Part shown: positions 23,893 to 36,400 of the stretch, one piece after another
Layout: each line of letters starts with the position of its first letter
How positions within the stretch are numbered: position 1 is the first letter of the stretch
NCBI GenBank assembly: GCA_016858145.1
Contig: JAEHOE010000021.1
Span: forward strand, 310,001-374,000
DNA length: 64,000 nt
From: Edaphochlamys debaryana
Lineage: Eukaryota > Chlorophyta > Chlorophyceae > Chlamydomonadales
Direction of reading: 5' to 3'
Notes under the pieces: model-generated
Told to the model about the DNA's origin: nothing
Database searches by the model: none
Seen by the model: only the letters and a program-made list of their open reading frames with translations
Program-made: the position numbers and the translations under genes

Positions 23893-24898
23893 AGTATCTC
23901 CTGGCCTGCAGCGAGCTACATCTGTTATATCGTCTCGAGGTGCCTTTCACGTCGTCTACAGTTTGACACCTGACTCGGGGTGGACCCGAGACGTGGCGGC
24001 ATGGCGCCAACTGTCCCCGAGGCCGTACGCCGCGAGCTGCCGCCGCAGTTGCGGTAAACGCCCGTAGAGTCGTGCTCGGATGCAATACGTGCCTCCGTGT
24101 CCCTCTGACGTGTGCCATAAAGAGTCAGGAGGGGCCACGCCGCTCGGCTCTACACTTCTCCTCTTGACAGCTTCTCCCATGTGCCAAGGGACGGTGCCAT
24201 CCCCACCCCTCACCCCCCCTCTTCGTTCGCGGTTCTCCCTTGCTGCCATTTCCTCCAACCTCTACACCCATGCCTGCCTCGCACGAACCCAGCGGGTGGA
24301 GTGCTCGCTGGGAAGGGGCAACGGGAGACGAGTACTCGGTGGCTGGGCCATGGGGCAACCGGTCTCGACCCGTGGACCCCATGCTCTGTTCTGCGCAGAC
24401 GCCCAGGCGTCCCCCCCCGCCCACGGACCCACGGGCTGCTTGAGCCACATCTCCAATTCTGCATGCATCCCGTTCATAACTGCACGTTTCAATGAGCCCC
24501 GTGCACACTGACTTGAGCACTTGCCCCCCCTGCTAGCTGGGCAGTACCCTGTCTGCCTCGCTGAACGAACGCTGAACGCCACAAAGGATTGAATACCGGT
24601 ACCGGTACCCTCTAACAGTTTACACTGCCTCGTCCATACACCTGCGGAACTCGTCGCCACTTGGTCCGACATCACGGTCGGCTAGAGTCAGCTTCAAAGC
24701 CCTCAGCCTAGCGGGAAGGGAACAAATGCGCCTACTGCCCGTACTGCCGCCGAGCCGAAACGCGTGACCGTGCGATGGCAGCTGCCCAACTCTCGGCAGC
24801 AGCCGGGGCGCACAAAGCATCGTGATGCTTGCAAACAGTACTTGGCTGCCCTCACTGCCTTCCTGCCTTACCTTCATGACGTGAAACTCAGAAGAACA
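23893..24898. promoter_or_regulatory. Divergent 5' region of receptor kinase and GH10 gene
   Basis: About 1 kb separates the start codons of the kinase (-) and the xylanase-like gene (+), so both promoters should lie here. I see no recognisable coding exon or named element. Confidence 0.4.
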
Positions 24899-26179
24899 AT
24901 GCGTACCTTACCATGGACGCGACTGGCGCTCGTTGCACTGGCGATATGTAGTGCACGTGCTGCGACCATACTGTCAAGGGGCTGGGAGCCTGGAAGCAGC
25001 AACAATGGTCAGGCTTGGCGGACGCAAGTGAAGAACTGGCATTGCCCTCCCTGCGCAAGCGCAACGTTTAACAAGAGCAGAGTGGCTGCAAAGAGGACCG
25101 GTGGCTATGGGTGGAAGACTTGCGGGAGGGCGAGAGCATGGAGGAGAAGCGCGAGGTGACGAAGGTGCCGACGGATGGCACGTTCAGGTGCAGACCCCCG
25201 AGGCCCCCACGCTCTCGGTACAAGCGGGCAAGAGCTATACGGCTTGCTACTGGATTCGAACCCCGGGAACAGGTGGATGTCGACAGGGTTGCGCGGGCTG
25301 ACGCAAAGGCGGGGGGGCGGCGCCTGGATGGGGAGTTCGGCGGCCGACTTGCCACAGGGCAACAGCCTGTCCCACGAGCAACCATCCTGCCACCACTCCT
25401 GGCAAACCTCACATGCCCTCAGGATTCACGGCTTCTATAAGCGTGCTAAGGATAGGGACTAACGAGTGGTTTGCGGGTCAGAATGTACAGGTGCGTGCTG
25501 CGGCAGACGTGGCATAGTGCCCGGTCAAGGCTTGCGGCGGGGCCCCAGGGGCCGCACGGGGAGGCGACAGCAAAGGGCGCTGCAGAAGGGCTTAGCGAGT
25601 CAAAAGCATCGCTTAGCCGTCAGACCTATGAGGGTTACAGCGGGCCGGGCCAGCACGAGCGCAGCTTCCCTGCCAGCAGGGGTACCCCTGGTAGGTTGCC
25701 TGCAGCGGTACGGGCTATACCGGCGCAGTTCGTGACTCATTGCGGGTTGTTGGGAATGATGAATTCTACGCGGCTCACTCCGTGAAGTAGGGAGCCACCA
25801 GCGGGTTTAGGGGATGTGGTGCCAGCTGCCAGGGCAAGGGAAGGTGGTGAGAGGAGGGTACCGGTAGCTGGATGCGCAGCCCTTTCATTCCGCAATCAGC
25901 AGCCAGAGAGATGGCTCTGTATCTGCCTGAGAAGGGCCAGGGACAGGCGTAGGGGCGAGGAACTAATCTTTCCCGCCCTGACTTTTTCTGCTCCCCACCT
26001 GACGCCGCCCCCCCCCCCCCCCCTCAACCGGCAGGTGAACCGGACGTGGCAGCCCATCTGTGTGTGCGACTGGAAGCCCTCCGCCCCAGCAGAGTGAGTG
26101 GGTGGGGAGGGTGCGGAGGGGCCCAGGCGGTGGGCACGGGAACAGGCGGGGGCTGGATGGGATCCGTGGGGAGTAGATC

Positions 26180-26285
26180 GATGGGGACGAGACTCGCTCG
26201 ATGGGGACAAGACTAGACGGGGACGAGACTAGATGGGGACGAGGAGTACTAGATGGGGACGAGGAGTACTAGATGGGGACGCGTA
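26180..26285 (+). repeat. GATGGGGAC minisatellite in a GH10 intron
   Basis: At least six imperfect units of about 16-25 bp are built on GATGGGGACGAG with ACTAGA spacers. They lie in the intron after exon 26035-26093 and are not coding. Confidence 0.8.
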
Positions 26286-27425
26286 GAGCCCCTCATGGGC
26301 TGCCCATGCCAGTCCATAGCAACACCCTCCCTGCTTTCCCTCCTAGTTGTTTCCCCCCTACCTTGACATCCCTCCCGATTATACCTGCCCACCCTCCCTT
26401 TCCGTATCCCCCATTCCCCCACCCCAACATTTTACGCACGTCCGGATTTGCTGTTCGCAGCCCCAATCTTCCCCCGCCCCTCCCTTTCCCGTGCTTTCCC
26501 TCACATTCCACCCCCTTTCCCCTCCCGATTCGCCCCCACCCCCGCCCCCCACACCTTCCAGCGTGTTCATCGTTCTGGATCTGGGCACCGCCCCCGCTGG
26601 ATCCGTGGCGTATCTTGACGACTTCCTGCTGACGTCAGCAGCCGATCCCATGGCCATCACCCAGTCCGACCTGGGTTACGTAAACGCAACCAACACGGCC
26701 CGGCGCATTGAGGCCTCGCTCGCGCAAGGGCAGTTTCAGCTTCAGATTTATCAACAAGACCACGCGCGCGGTAAGTGCGGTGGGCAGGGGTGACGGGATT
26801 GCAGGGCGGGGGAAGGGAGATGCAGGGGGCGGGGCGATGGAGGGGACCGTGAAGGGGGAGGGGGCGGGGGGGTGGAGGTGGAGGAGTACCGGTAGTTGTA
26901 GGCAGGCGGCGGGGAGTTGGGGAAACCATGCGGGCAACGAAGCCACAATTTAAGGGGGGGGTGCGGGTCGGAGGCGGGGTGACAAGGCACGGGGCGACGA
27001 CGGCAGGGGTCGTGCTGGGCGGTGGCAGTGGGCGGTGGCGCGGTCCAGTCCACGGTTCGAGGGGAGTGGAGGGAGCTGGGAAGCGAACCTGTTTAGAAAG
27101 ACTGGTTTGCTCGGCCGGGAACATGGAATGGGAGGGTGATCCGTGATCCGTGTGATGCGTGACCATGGCCCTGACACTACATAATCCGCCCCGCAACGCG
27201 CGTCCGCTCCGAGTCATCGCGAAGGAGTCCTCTCGCCCCCAAGCCCCGCCCCACACACACCCGCCCACGGCCCACCGGCCCATCCGGACCCCCCAACCCC
27301 CACCCGCGCCCTGCCCTCCGCAGCCCCTGGCCAACCTCACGCTGGCCTCCCTGGCCCTGCAGCTGACTCAGCACGACTTCATGTTCGGGACTGCCATGGA
27401 GTGGGCCGGCGTGCCCCCCTCGCGG

Positions 27426-30400
27426 CTGCCCTGTTACCTGGCCGCGGCTGCCCTGTTACCTGGCCGCGGCTGCCCTGGTACCTGGCCGCGGCTGCCCTGT
27501 TACCTGGCCGCGGCTGCCCTGTTACCTGGCCGCGGCTGCCCTGGTACCTGGCCGCGGCTGCCCTGGTACCTGGCCGCGGCTGCCCTGGTACCTGGCCGCG
27601 GCTGCCCTGGTACCTAGCCGCGGCTGCCCTGGTACCTGGCCGCGGCTGCCCTGGTACCTGGCCGCGGCTGCCCTGGTACCTGGCCACGGCGGCCCTGGTA
27701 CCTGGCCGCGGCTGCCCTGGTACCTGGCCGCGGCTGCCCTGGTACCTGGCCGCGGCGGCCCTGGTACCTGGCCGCGGCTGCCCTGGTACCTGGCCACGGC
27801 GGCCCTGGTACCTAGCCGCGGCTGCCCTGGTACCTGGCCACGGCGGCCCTGGTACCTAGCCGCGGCTGCCCTGGTACCTGGCCACGGCTGCCCTGGTACC
27901 TAGCCGCGGCGGCCCTGGTACCTGGCCGCGGCTGCCCTGGTACCTGGCCACGGCTGCCCTGGTACCTGGCCGCGGCTGCCCTGGAACCTGGCCGCGGCTG
28001 CCCTGGTACCTGGCCACGGCTGCCCTGGTACCTAGCCACGGCTGCCCTGGTACCTGGCCGCGGCTGCCCTGGTACCTGGCCACGGCGGCCCTGGTACCTG
28101 GCCACGGCGGCCCTGGTACCTGGCCGCGGCTGCCCTGGTACCTGGCCACGGCGGCCCTGGTACCTAGCCACGGCTGCCCTGGTACCTGGCCGCGGCTGCC
28201 CTGGTACCTAGCCGCGGCGGCCCTGGTACCTGGCCGCGGCTGCCCTGGTACCTAGCCACGGCTGCCCTGTACCTGGCCACGGCTGCCCTGGTACCTGGCC
28301 GCGGCTGCCCTGGTACCTGGCCGCGGCTGCCCTGGTACCCGGCCACGGCTGCCCTGGTACCTGGCCACGGCTGCCCTGGTACCTGGCCGCGGCTGCCCTG
28401 GTACCTGGCCGCGGCTGCCCTGGTACCTAGCCGCGGCTGCCCTGGTACCTGGCCGCGGCTGCCCTGGTACCTGGCCGCGGCTGCCCTGGTACCTGGCCGC
28501 GGCTGCCCTGGTACCTGGCCGCGGCTGCCCTGGTACCTAGCCACGGCTGCCCTGGTACCTGGCCGCGGCTGCCCTGGTACCTAGCCACGGCTGCCCTGGT
28601 ACCCGGCCACGGCTGCCCTGGTACCTAGCCGCGGCTGCCCTGGTACCTGGCCGCGGCTGCCCTGGTACCTAGCCGCGGCTGCCCTGGTACCTGGCCGCGG
28701 CTGCCCTGGTACCTAGCCACGGCTGCCCTGGTACCTGGCCGCGGCTGCCCTGTTACCTGGCCGCGGCTGCCCTGGTACCTGGCCGCGGCTGCCCTGGTAC
28801 CTGGCCGCGGCTGCCCTGGTACCTGGCCGCGGCTGCCCTGTTACCTGGCCGCGGCTGCCCTGGTACCTAGCCGCGGCTGCCCTGGTACCTGGCCGCGGCT
28901 GCCCTGGTACCTAGCCGCGGCTGCCCTGGTACCTGGCCGCGGCTGCCCTGGTACCTGGCCGCGGCTGCCCTGGTACCTGGCCGCGGCTGCCCTGGTACCT
29001 GGCCACGGCTGCCCTGGTACCTGGCCGCGGCTGCCCTGGTACCTAGCCGCGGCTGCCCTGGTACCTGGCCGCGGCTGCCCTGGTACCTGGCCGCGGCTGC
29101 CCTGGTACCTGGCCACGGCTGCCCTGTTACCTGGCCGCGGCTGCCCTGGTACCTGGCCGCGGCTGCCCTGGTACCTAGCCGCGGCTGCCCTGGTACCTGG
29201 CCGCGGCTGCCCTGGTACCTGGCCGCAGCTGCCCTGGTACCTAGCCACGGCTGCCCTGGTACCTAGCCGCGGCTGCCCTGGTACCTAGCCACGGCTGCCC
29301 TGGTACCTGGCCACGGCTGCCCTGGTACCTAGCCACGGCTGCCCTGGTACCTGGCCGCGGCTGCCCTGGTACCTGGCCACGGCTGCCCTGGTACCTGGCC
29401 GCGGCTGCCCTGGTACCTGGCCACGGCTGCCCTGGTACCTGGCCGCGGCTGCTCTGGTACCTAGCCACGGCTGCCCTGGTACCTGGCCACGGCTGCCCTG
29501 GTACCTGGCCGCGGCTGCCCTGGTACCTGGCCGCGGCTGCTCTGGTACCTAGCCACGGCTGCCCTGGTACCTAGCCGCGGCTGCCCTGTTACCTGGCCGC
29601 GGCTGCCCTGTTACCTGGCCGCGGCTGCCCTGGTACCTGGCCGCGGCTGCCCTGGTACCTAGCCACGGCTGCCCTGGTACCTGGCCGCGGCTGCCCTGGT
29701 ACCTAGCCGCGGCTGCCCTGGTACCTAGCCGCGGCTGCCCTGGTACCTGGCCACGGCTGCCCTGGTACCTGGCTGCGGCTGCCCTGGTACCTAGCCACGG
29801 CTGCCCTGGTACCTGGCCGCGGCTGCCCTGGTACCTGGCCGCGGCTGCCCTGGTACCTGGCCGCGGCTGCCCTGGTACCTGGCCGCGGCTGCCCTGGTAC
29901 CTAGCCACGGCTGCCCTGGTACCTAGCCGCGGCTGCCCTGGTACCCGGCCGCGGCTGCCCTGGTACCTGGCCGCGGCTGCCCTGGTACCTAGCCACGGCT
30001 GCCCTGGTACCTAGCCGCGGCTGCCCTGGTACCTGGCCGCGGCTGCCCTGGTACCTGGCCGCGGCTGCCCTGGTACCTAGCCGCGGCTGCCCTGGTACCT
30101 AGCCGCGGCTGCCCTGGTACCTAGCCACGGCTGCCCTGGTACCTGGCCGCGGCTGCCCTGGTACCTGGCCACGGCTGCCCTGGTACCTGGCCACGGCTGC
30201 CCTGGTACCTGGCCACGGCTGCCCTGGTACCTGGCCGCGGCTGCCCTGGTACCTGGCCGCGGCTGCCCTGGTACCTGGCCGGGGCTGCCCTGGTACCTGG
30301 CCACGGCTGCCCTGGTACCTGGCCACGGCTGCCCTGGTACCTGGCCGCGGCTGCCCTGGTACCTGGCCGCGGCTGCCCTGGTACCTGGCCGCGGCTGCCC

Positions 30401-33400
30401 TGGTACCTAGCCGCGGCTGCCCTGGTACCTAGCCGCGGCTGCCCTGGTACCTAGCCACGGCTGCCCTGGTACCTGGCCGCGGCTGCCCTGGTACCTGGCC
30501 ACGGCTGCCCTGGTACCTGGCCACGGCTGCCCTGGTACCTGGCCACGGCTGCCCTGGTACCTGGCCGCGGCTGCCCTGGTACCTGGCCGCGGCTGCCCTG
30601 GTACCTGGCCGGGGCTGCCCTGGTACCTGGCCACGGCTGCCCTGGTACCTGGCCACGGCTGCCCTGGTACCTGGCCGCGGCTGCCCTGGTACCTGGCCAC
30701 GGCTGCCCTGGTACCTAGCCGCGGCTGCCCTGGTACCTGGCCACGGCTGCCCTGGTACCTAGCCGCGGCTGCCCTGGTACCTAGCCGCGGCTGCCCTGGT
30801 ACCTGGCCACGGCTGCCCTGTTACCTGGCCGCGGCTGCCCTGGTACCTGGCCGCGGCTGCCCTGGTACCTAGCCGCGGCTGCCCTGGTACCTGGCCGCGG
30901 CTGCCCTGGTACCTAGCCACGGCTGCCCTGGTACCTGGCCACGGCTGCCCTGGTACCTGGCCGCGGCTGCCCTGGTACCTAGCCACGGCTGCCCTGGTAC
31001 CTGGCCGCGGCTGCCCTGTTACCTGGCCACGGCTGCCCTGGTACCTAGCCGCGGCTGCCCTGGTACCTAGCCGCGGCTGCCCTGTTACCTGGCCGCGGCT
31101 GCCCTGGTACCTGGCCGCGCTGCCCTGGTACCTGGCCGCGGCTGCCCCTGGTACCTAGCCGCGGCTGCCCTGGTACCTGGCCGCGGCTGCCCTGGTACCT
31201 GGCCGCGGCTGCCCTGTTAACCTGGCCGCGGCTGCCCTGGTACCTGGCCACGGCTGCCCTGGTACCTGGCTGCGGCTGCCCTGGTACCTGGCCGCGGCTG
31301 CCCTGTTACCTGGCCGCGGCTGCTCTGGTACCTGGCCGCGGCTGCCCTGGTACCTGGCTGCGGCTGCCCTGGTACCTGGCCGCGGCTGCCCTGGTACCTG
31401 CCGCGGCTGCCCTGGTACCTGGCCGCGGCTGCCCTGGTACCTGGCCGCGGCTGCCCTGGTACCTGGCCGCGGCTGCCCTGGTACCTGGCCGCGGCTGCCC
31501 TGTACCTGGCCACGGCTGCCCTGGTACCTAGCCACGGCTGCCCTGTACCTGGCCGCGGCTGCCCTGGTACCTAGCCACGGCTGCCCTGGTACCTTGCCGC
31601 GGCTGCCCCTGGTACCTTGGCCACGGCTGCCCTGGTACCTGGCCGCGGCTGCCCTGGTACCTGGCCGCGGCTGCCCTGGTACCTGGCCGCGCTGCCCTGT
31701 ACCTAGCCACGGCTGCCCTGGTAACCTGGCCGCGGCTGCCCTGGTACCTGGCCGCGGCTGCCCTGGTACCTGGCCGCGGCTGCCCTGGTACCTGGCCGCG
31801 GCTGCCCTGGGTACCTGGCCGCGCTGCCCTGGTACCTGGCCACGGCTGCCCTGGTACCTGGCCGCGGCTGCCCTGGTACCTGGCCGCGGCTGCCCTGGTA
31901 CCCAGCCACGGCTGCCCTGGTACCCGGCCACGGCTGCCCTGTACCCGGCCACAGCTGCCCTGGTACCTAGCCGCGGCTGCCCTGGTACCCGGCCACAGCT
32001 GCCCTGGTACCCGGCCACGGCTGCCCTGGTACCTAGCCACGGCTGCCCTGGTACCCGGCCACAGCTGCCCTGGTACCTAGCCGCGGCTGCCCTGGTACCC
32101 GGCCACAGCTGCCCTGGTACCTGGCCGCGGCTGCCCTGGTACCTGGCCGCGGCTGCCCTGGTACCTGGCCACGGCTGCCCTGGTACCTAGCCGCGGCTGC
32201 CCTGGTACCTGGCCACGGCTGCCCTGGTACCTGGCCGCGGCTGCCCTGGTACCTGGCCACGGCTGCCCTGGTACCTGGCCGCGGCTGCCCTGGTACCTGG
32301 CCGCGGCTGCCCTGGTACCTGGCCGCGGCTGCCCTGGTACCTGGCCGCGGCTGCCCTGGTACCTAGCCACGGCTGCCCTGGTACCTGGCCGCGGCTGCCC
32401 TGGTACCTAGCCGCGGCTGCCCTGGTACCTGGCCGCGGCTGCCCTGGTACCTGGCCGCGGCTGCCCTGGTACCTGGCCGCGGCTGCCCTGGTACCTGGCC
32501 GCGGCTGCCCTGGTACCTGGCCGCGGCTGCCCTGGTACCTAGCCGCGGCTGCCCTGGTACCCGGCCGCGGCTGCCCTGGTACCTAGCCACGGCTGCCCTG
32601 GTACCTAGCCGCGGCTGCCCTGGTACCTAGCCACGGCTGCCCTGGTACCTGGCCGCGGCTGCCCTGGTACCTAGCCACGGCTGCCCTGGTACCTGGCCGC
32701 GGCTGCCCTGGTACCTAGCCGCGGCTGCCCTGGTACCTGGCCGCGGCTGCCCTGGTACCTGGCCGCGGCTGCCCTGGTACCTGGCCACGGCTGCCCTGGT
32801 ACCTGGGCCGCGGCTGCCCTGGTACCTGGCCGCGGCTGCCCTGGTACCTGGCCGGGGCTGCCCTGGTACCATGGCCACGGCTGCCCTGGTACCTAGCCAC
32901 GACCCTGTAACCTGGCCGCGGCTGCCCTGGTACCCTGGCCACGGCTGCCCTGGTACCTAGCCGCGGCTGCCCTGGTACCCTGGCCACGGCTGCCCTGGTA
33001 CCTGGCCACGGCTGCCCTGGTACCTAGCCGCGGCTGCCCTGGTACCTGGCCGCGGCTGCCCTGTTACCTGGCCGCGGCTGCCCTGGGTACCTGGCCGCGG
33101 CTGCCCTGGTACCTATCCACGGCGGCCCTGGTACCCTAGCCACGGCTGCCCTGGTACCTAGCCACGGCTGCCCTGGTACCTGGCCACGGCTGCCCTGGTA
33201 CCTGGGCCGCGGCTGCCCTGGTACCTAGCCACGGCTGCCCTGGTACCCTGGCCGCGGCTGCCCCTGGTACCTGGCCACGGCTGCCCTGGTACCTAGCCGC
33301 GGCTGCCCTGGTACCTAGCCGCGGCTGCCCTGTTACCTGGCCGCGGCTGCCCTGGTACCTGGCCGCGGCTGCCCTGGTACCTGGCCGCGGCTGCCCTGGT

Positions 33401-36400
33401 ACCTAGCCGCGGCTGCCCTGGTACCTGGCCGCGGCTGCCCTGGTACCTGGCCGCGGCTGCCCTGTTACCTGGCCGCGGCTGCCCTGGTACCTGGCCACGG
33501 CTGCCCTGGTACCTAGCCGCGGCGGCCCTGGTACCTGGCCGCGGCTGCCCTGGTACCTGGCCGCGGCTGCCCTGGTACCTGGCCGCGGCTGCCCTGGTAC
33601 CTGGCCGCGGCTGCCCTGGTACCTGGCCGCGGCTGCCCTGGTACCTGGCCGCGGCTGCCCTGGTACCTGGCCGCGGCTGCCCTGGTACCTGGCCGCGGCT
33701 GCCCTGGTACCTGCCGCGGCTGCCCTGGTACCTGGCCACGGCTGCCCTGGTACCTGGCCGCGGCTGCCCTGGTACCTAGCCGCGGCTGCCCTGGTACCTA
33801 GCCACGGCTGCCCTGTACCTGGCCGCGGCTGCCCTGGTACCCGGCCACGGCTGCCCTGGTACCTGGCCGCGGCTGCCCTGGTACCTGGCCGCGGCTGCCC
33901 TGGTACCTGGCCGCGGCTGCCCTGGTACCTAGCCGCGGCTGCCCTGGTACCTGGCCGCGGCTGCCCTGGTACCTGGCCGCGGCTGCCCTGGTACCTGGCC
34001 GCGGCTGCCCTGGTACCTGGCCGCGGCTGCCCTGGTACCTGGCCACGGCTGCCCTGGTACCTGGCCGCGGCTGCCCTGGTACCTGGCCGCGGCTGCCCTG
34101 GTACCTGGCCACGGCTGCCCTGGTACCTGGCCGCGGCTGCCCTGGTACCTGGCCACGGCTGCCCTGGTACCTGGCCGCGGCTGCCCTGGTACCTGGCCGC
34201 GGCTGCCCTGGTACCTGGCCGCGGCTGCCCTGGTACCTGGCCGCGGCTGCCCTGGTACCTGGCCGCGGCTGCCCTGGTACCTGGCCGCGGCTGCCCTGGT
34301 ACCTGGCCACGGCTGCCCTGGTACCTGGCCACGGCTGCCCTGGTACCTGGCCGCGGCTGCCCTGGTACCTGGCCGCGGCTGCCCTGGTACCTGGCCGCGG
34401 CTGCCCTGGTACCTGGCCGCGGCTGCCCTGGTACCTGGCCGCGGCTGCCCTGGTACCTGGCCGCGGCTGCCCTGGTACCTGGCCGCGGCTGCCCTGGTAC
34501 CTGGCCGCGGCTGCCCTGGTACCTGGCCGCGGCTGCCCTGGTACCTGGCCGCGGCTGCCCTGGTACCTGGCCGCGGCTGCCCTGGTACCTGGCCGCGGCT
34601 GCCCTGGTACCTGGCCGCGGCTGCCCTGGTACCTGGCCACGGCTGCCCTGGTACCTGGCCGCGGCTGCCCTGGTACCTGGCCGCGGCTGCCCTGGTACCT
34701 GGCCGCGGCTGCCCTGGTACCTGGCCGCGGCTGCCCTGGTACCTGGCCGCGGCTGCCCTGGTACCTGGCCGCGGCTGCCCTGGTACCTGGCCGCGGCTGC
34801 CCTGGTACCTGGCCGCGGCTGCCCTGGTACCTGGCCGCGGCTGCCCTGGTACCTGGCCGCGGCTGCCCTGGTACCTAGCCGCGGCTGCCCTGGTACCTGG
34901 CCGCGGCTGCCCTGGTACCTGGCCGCGGCTGCCCTGGTACCTGGCCGCGGCTGCCCTGGTACCTGGCCGCGGCTGCCCTGGTACCTGGCCGCGGCTGCCC
35001 TGGTACCTGGCCGCGGCTGCCCTGGTACCTGGCCGCGGCTGCCCTGGTACCTGGCCGCGGCTGCCCTGGTACCTGGCCGCGGCTGCCCTGGTACCTGGCC
35101 GCGGCTGCCCTGGTACCTGGCCGCGGCTGCCCTGGTACCTGGCCGCGGCTGCCCTGGTACCTGGCCGCGGCTGCCCTGGTACCTGGCCGCGGCTGCCCTG
35201 GTACCTGGCCGCGGCTGCCCTGGTACCTGGCCGCGGCTGCCCTGGTACCTGGCCACGGCTGCCCTGGTACCTGGCCGCGGCTGCCCTGGTACCTGGCCGC
35301 GGCTGCCCTGGTACCTGGCCACGGCTGCCCTGGTACCTGGCCGCGGCTGCCCTGGTACCTGGCCGCGGCTGCCCTGGTACCTAGCCACGGCTGCCCTGGT
35401 ACCTGGCCGCGGCTGCCCTGGTACCTGGCCACGGCTGCCCTGGTACCTGGCCACGGCTGCCCTGGTACCTGGCCGCGGCTGCCCTGGTACCTGGCCACGG
35501 CTGCCCTGGTACCTGGCCGCGGCTGCCCTGGTACCTGGCCGCGGCTGCCCTGGTACCTGGCCGCGGCTGCCCTGGTACCTGGCCGCGGCTGCCCTGGTAC
35601 CTGGCCACGGCTGCCCTGGTACCTGGCCACGGCTGCCCTGGTACCTGGCCACGGCTGCCCTGGTACCTGGCCGCGGCTGCCCTGGTACCTGGCCGCGGCT
35701 GCCCTGGTACCTGGCCACGGCTGCCCTGGTACCTGGCCGCGGCTGCCCTGGTACCTGGCCGCGGCTGCCCTGGTACCTGGCCGCGGCTGCCCTGGTACCT
35801 GGCCGCGGCTGCCCTGGTACCTGGCCGCGGCTGCCCTGGTACCTGGCCGCGGCTGCCCTGGTACCTGGCCGCGGCTGCCCTGGTACCTGGCCGCGGCTGC
35901 CCTGGTACCTGGCCACGGCTGCCCTGGTACCTGGCCGCGGCTGCCCTGGTACCTGGCCACGGCTGCCCTGGTACCTGGCCGCGGCTGCCCTGGTACCTGG
36001 CCGCGGCTGCCCTGGTACCTGGCCGCGGCTGCCCTGGTACCTGGCCGCGGCTGCCCTGGTACCTGGCCGCGGCTGCCCTGGTACCTGGCCGCGGCTGCCC
36101 TGGTACCTGGCCGCGGCTGCCCTGGTACCTGGCCGCGGCTGCCCTGGTACCTGGCCACGGCTGCCCTGGTACCTGGCCGCGGCTGCCCTGGTACCTGGCC
36201 GCGGCTGCCCTGGTACCTGGCCGCGGCTGCCCTGGTACCTGGCCGCGGCTGCCCTGGTACCTGGCCGCGGCTGCCCTGGTACCTGGCCGCGGCTGCCCTG
36301 GTACCTGGCCGCGGCTGCCCTGGTACCTGGCCACGGCTGCCCTGGTACCTGGCCACGGCTGCCCTGGTACCTGGCCGCGGCTGCCCTGGTACCTGGCCGC

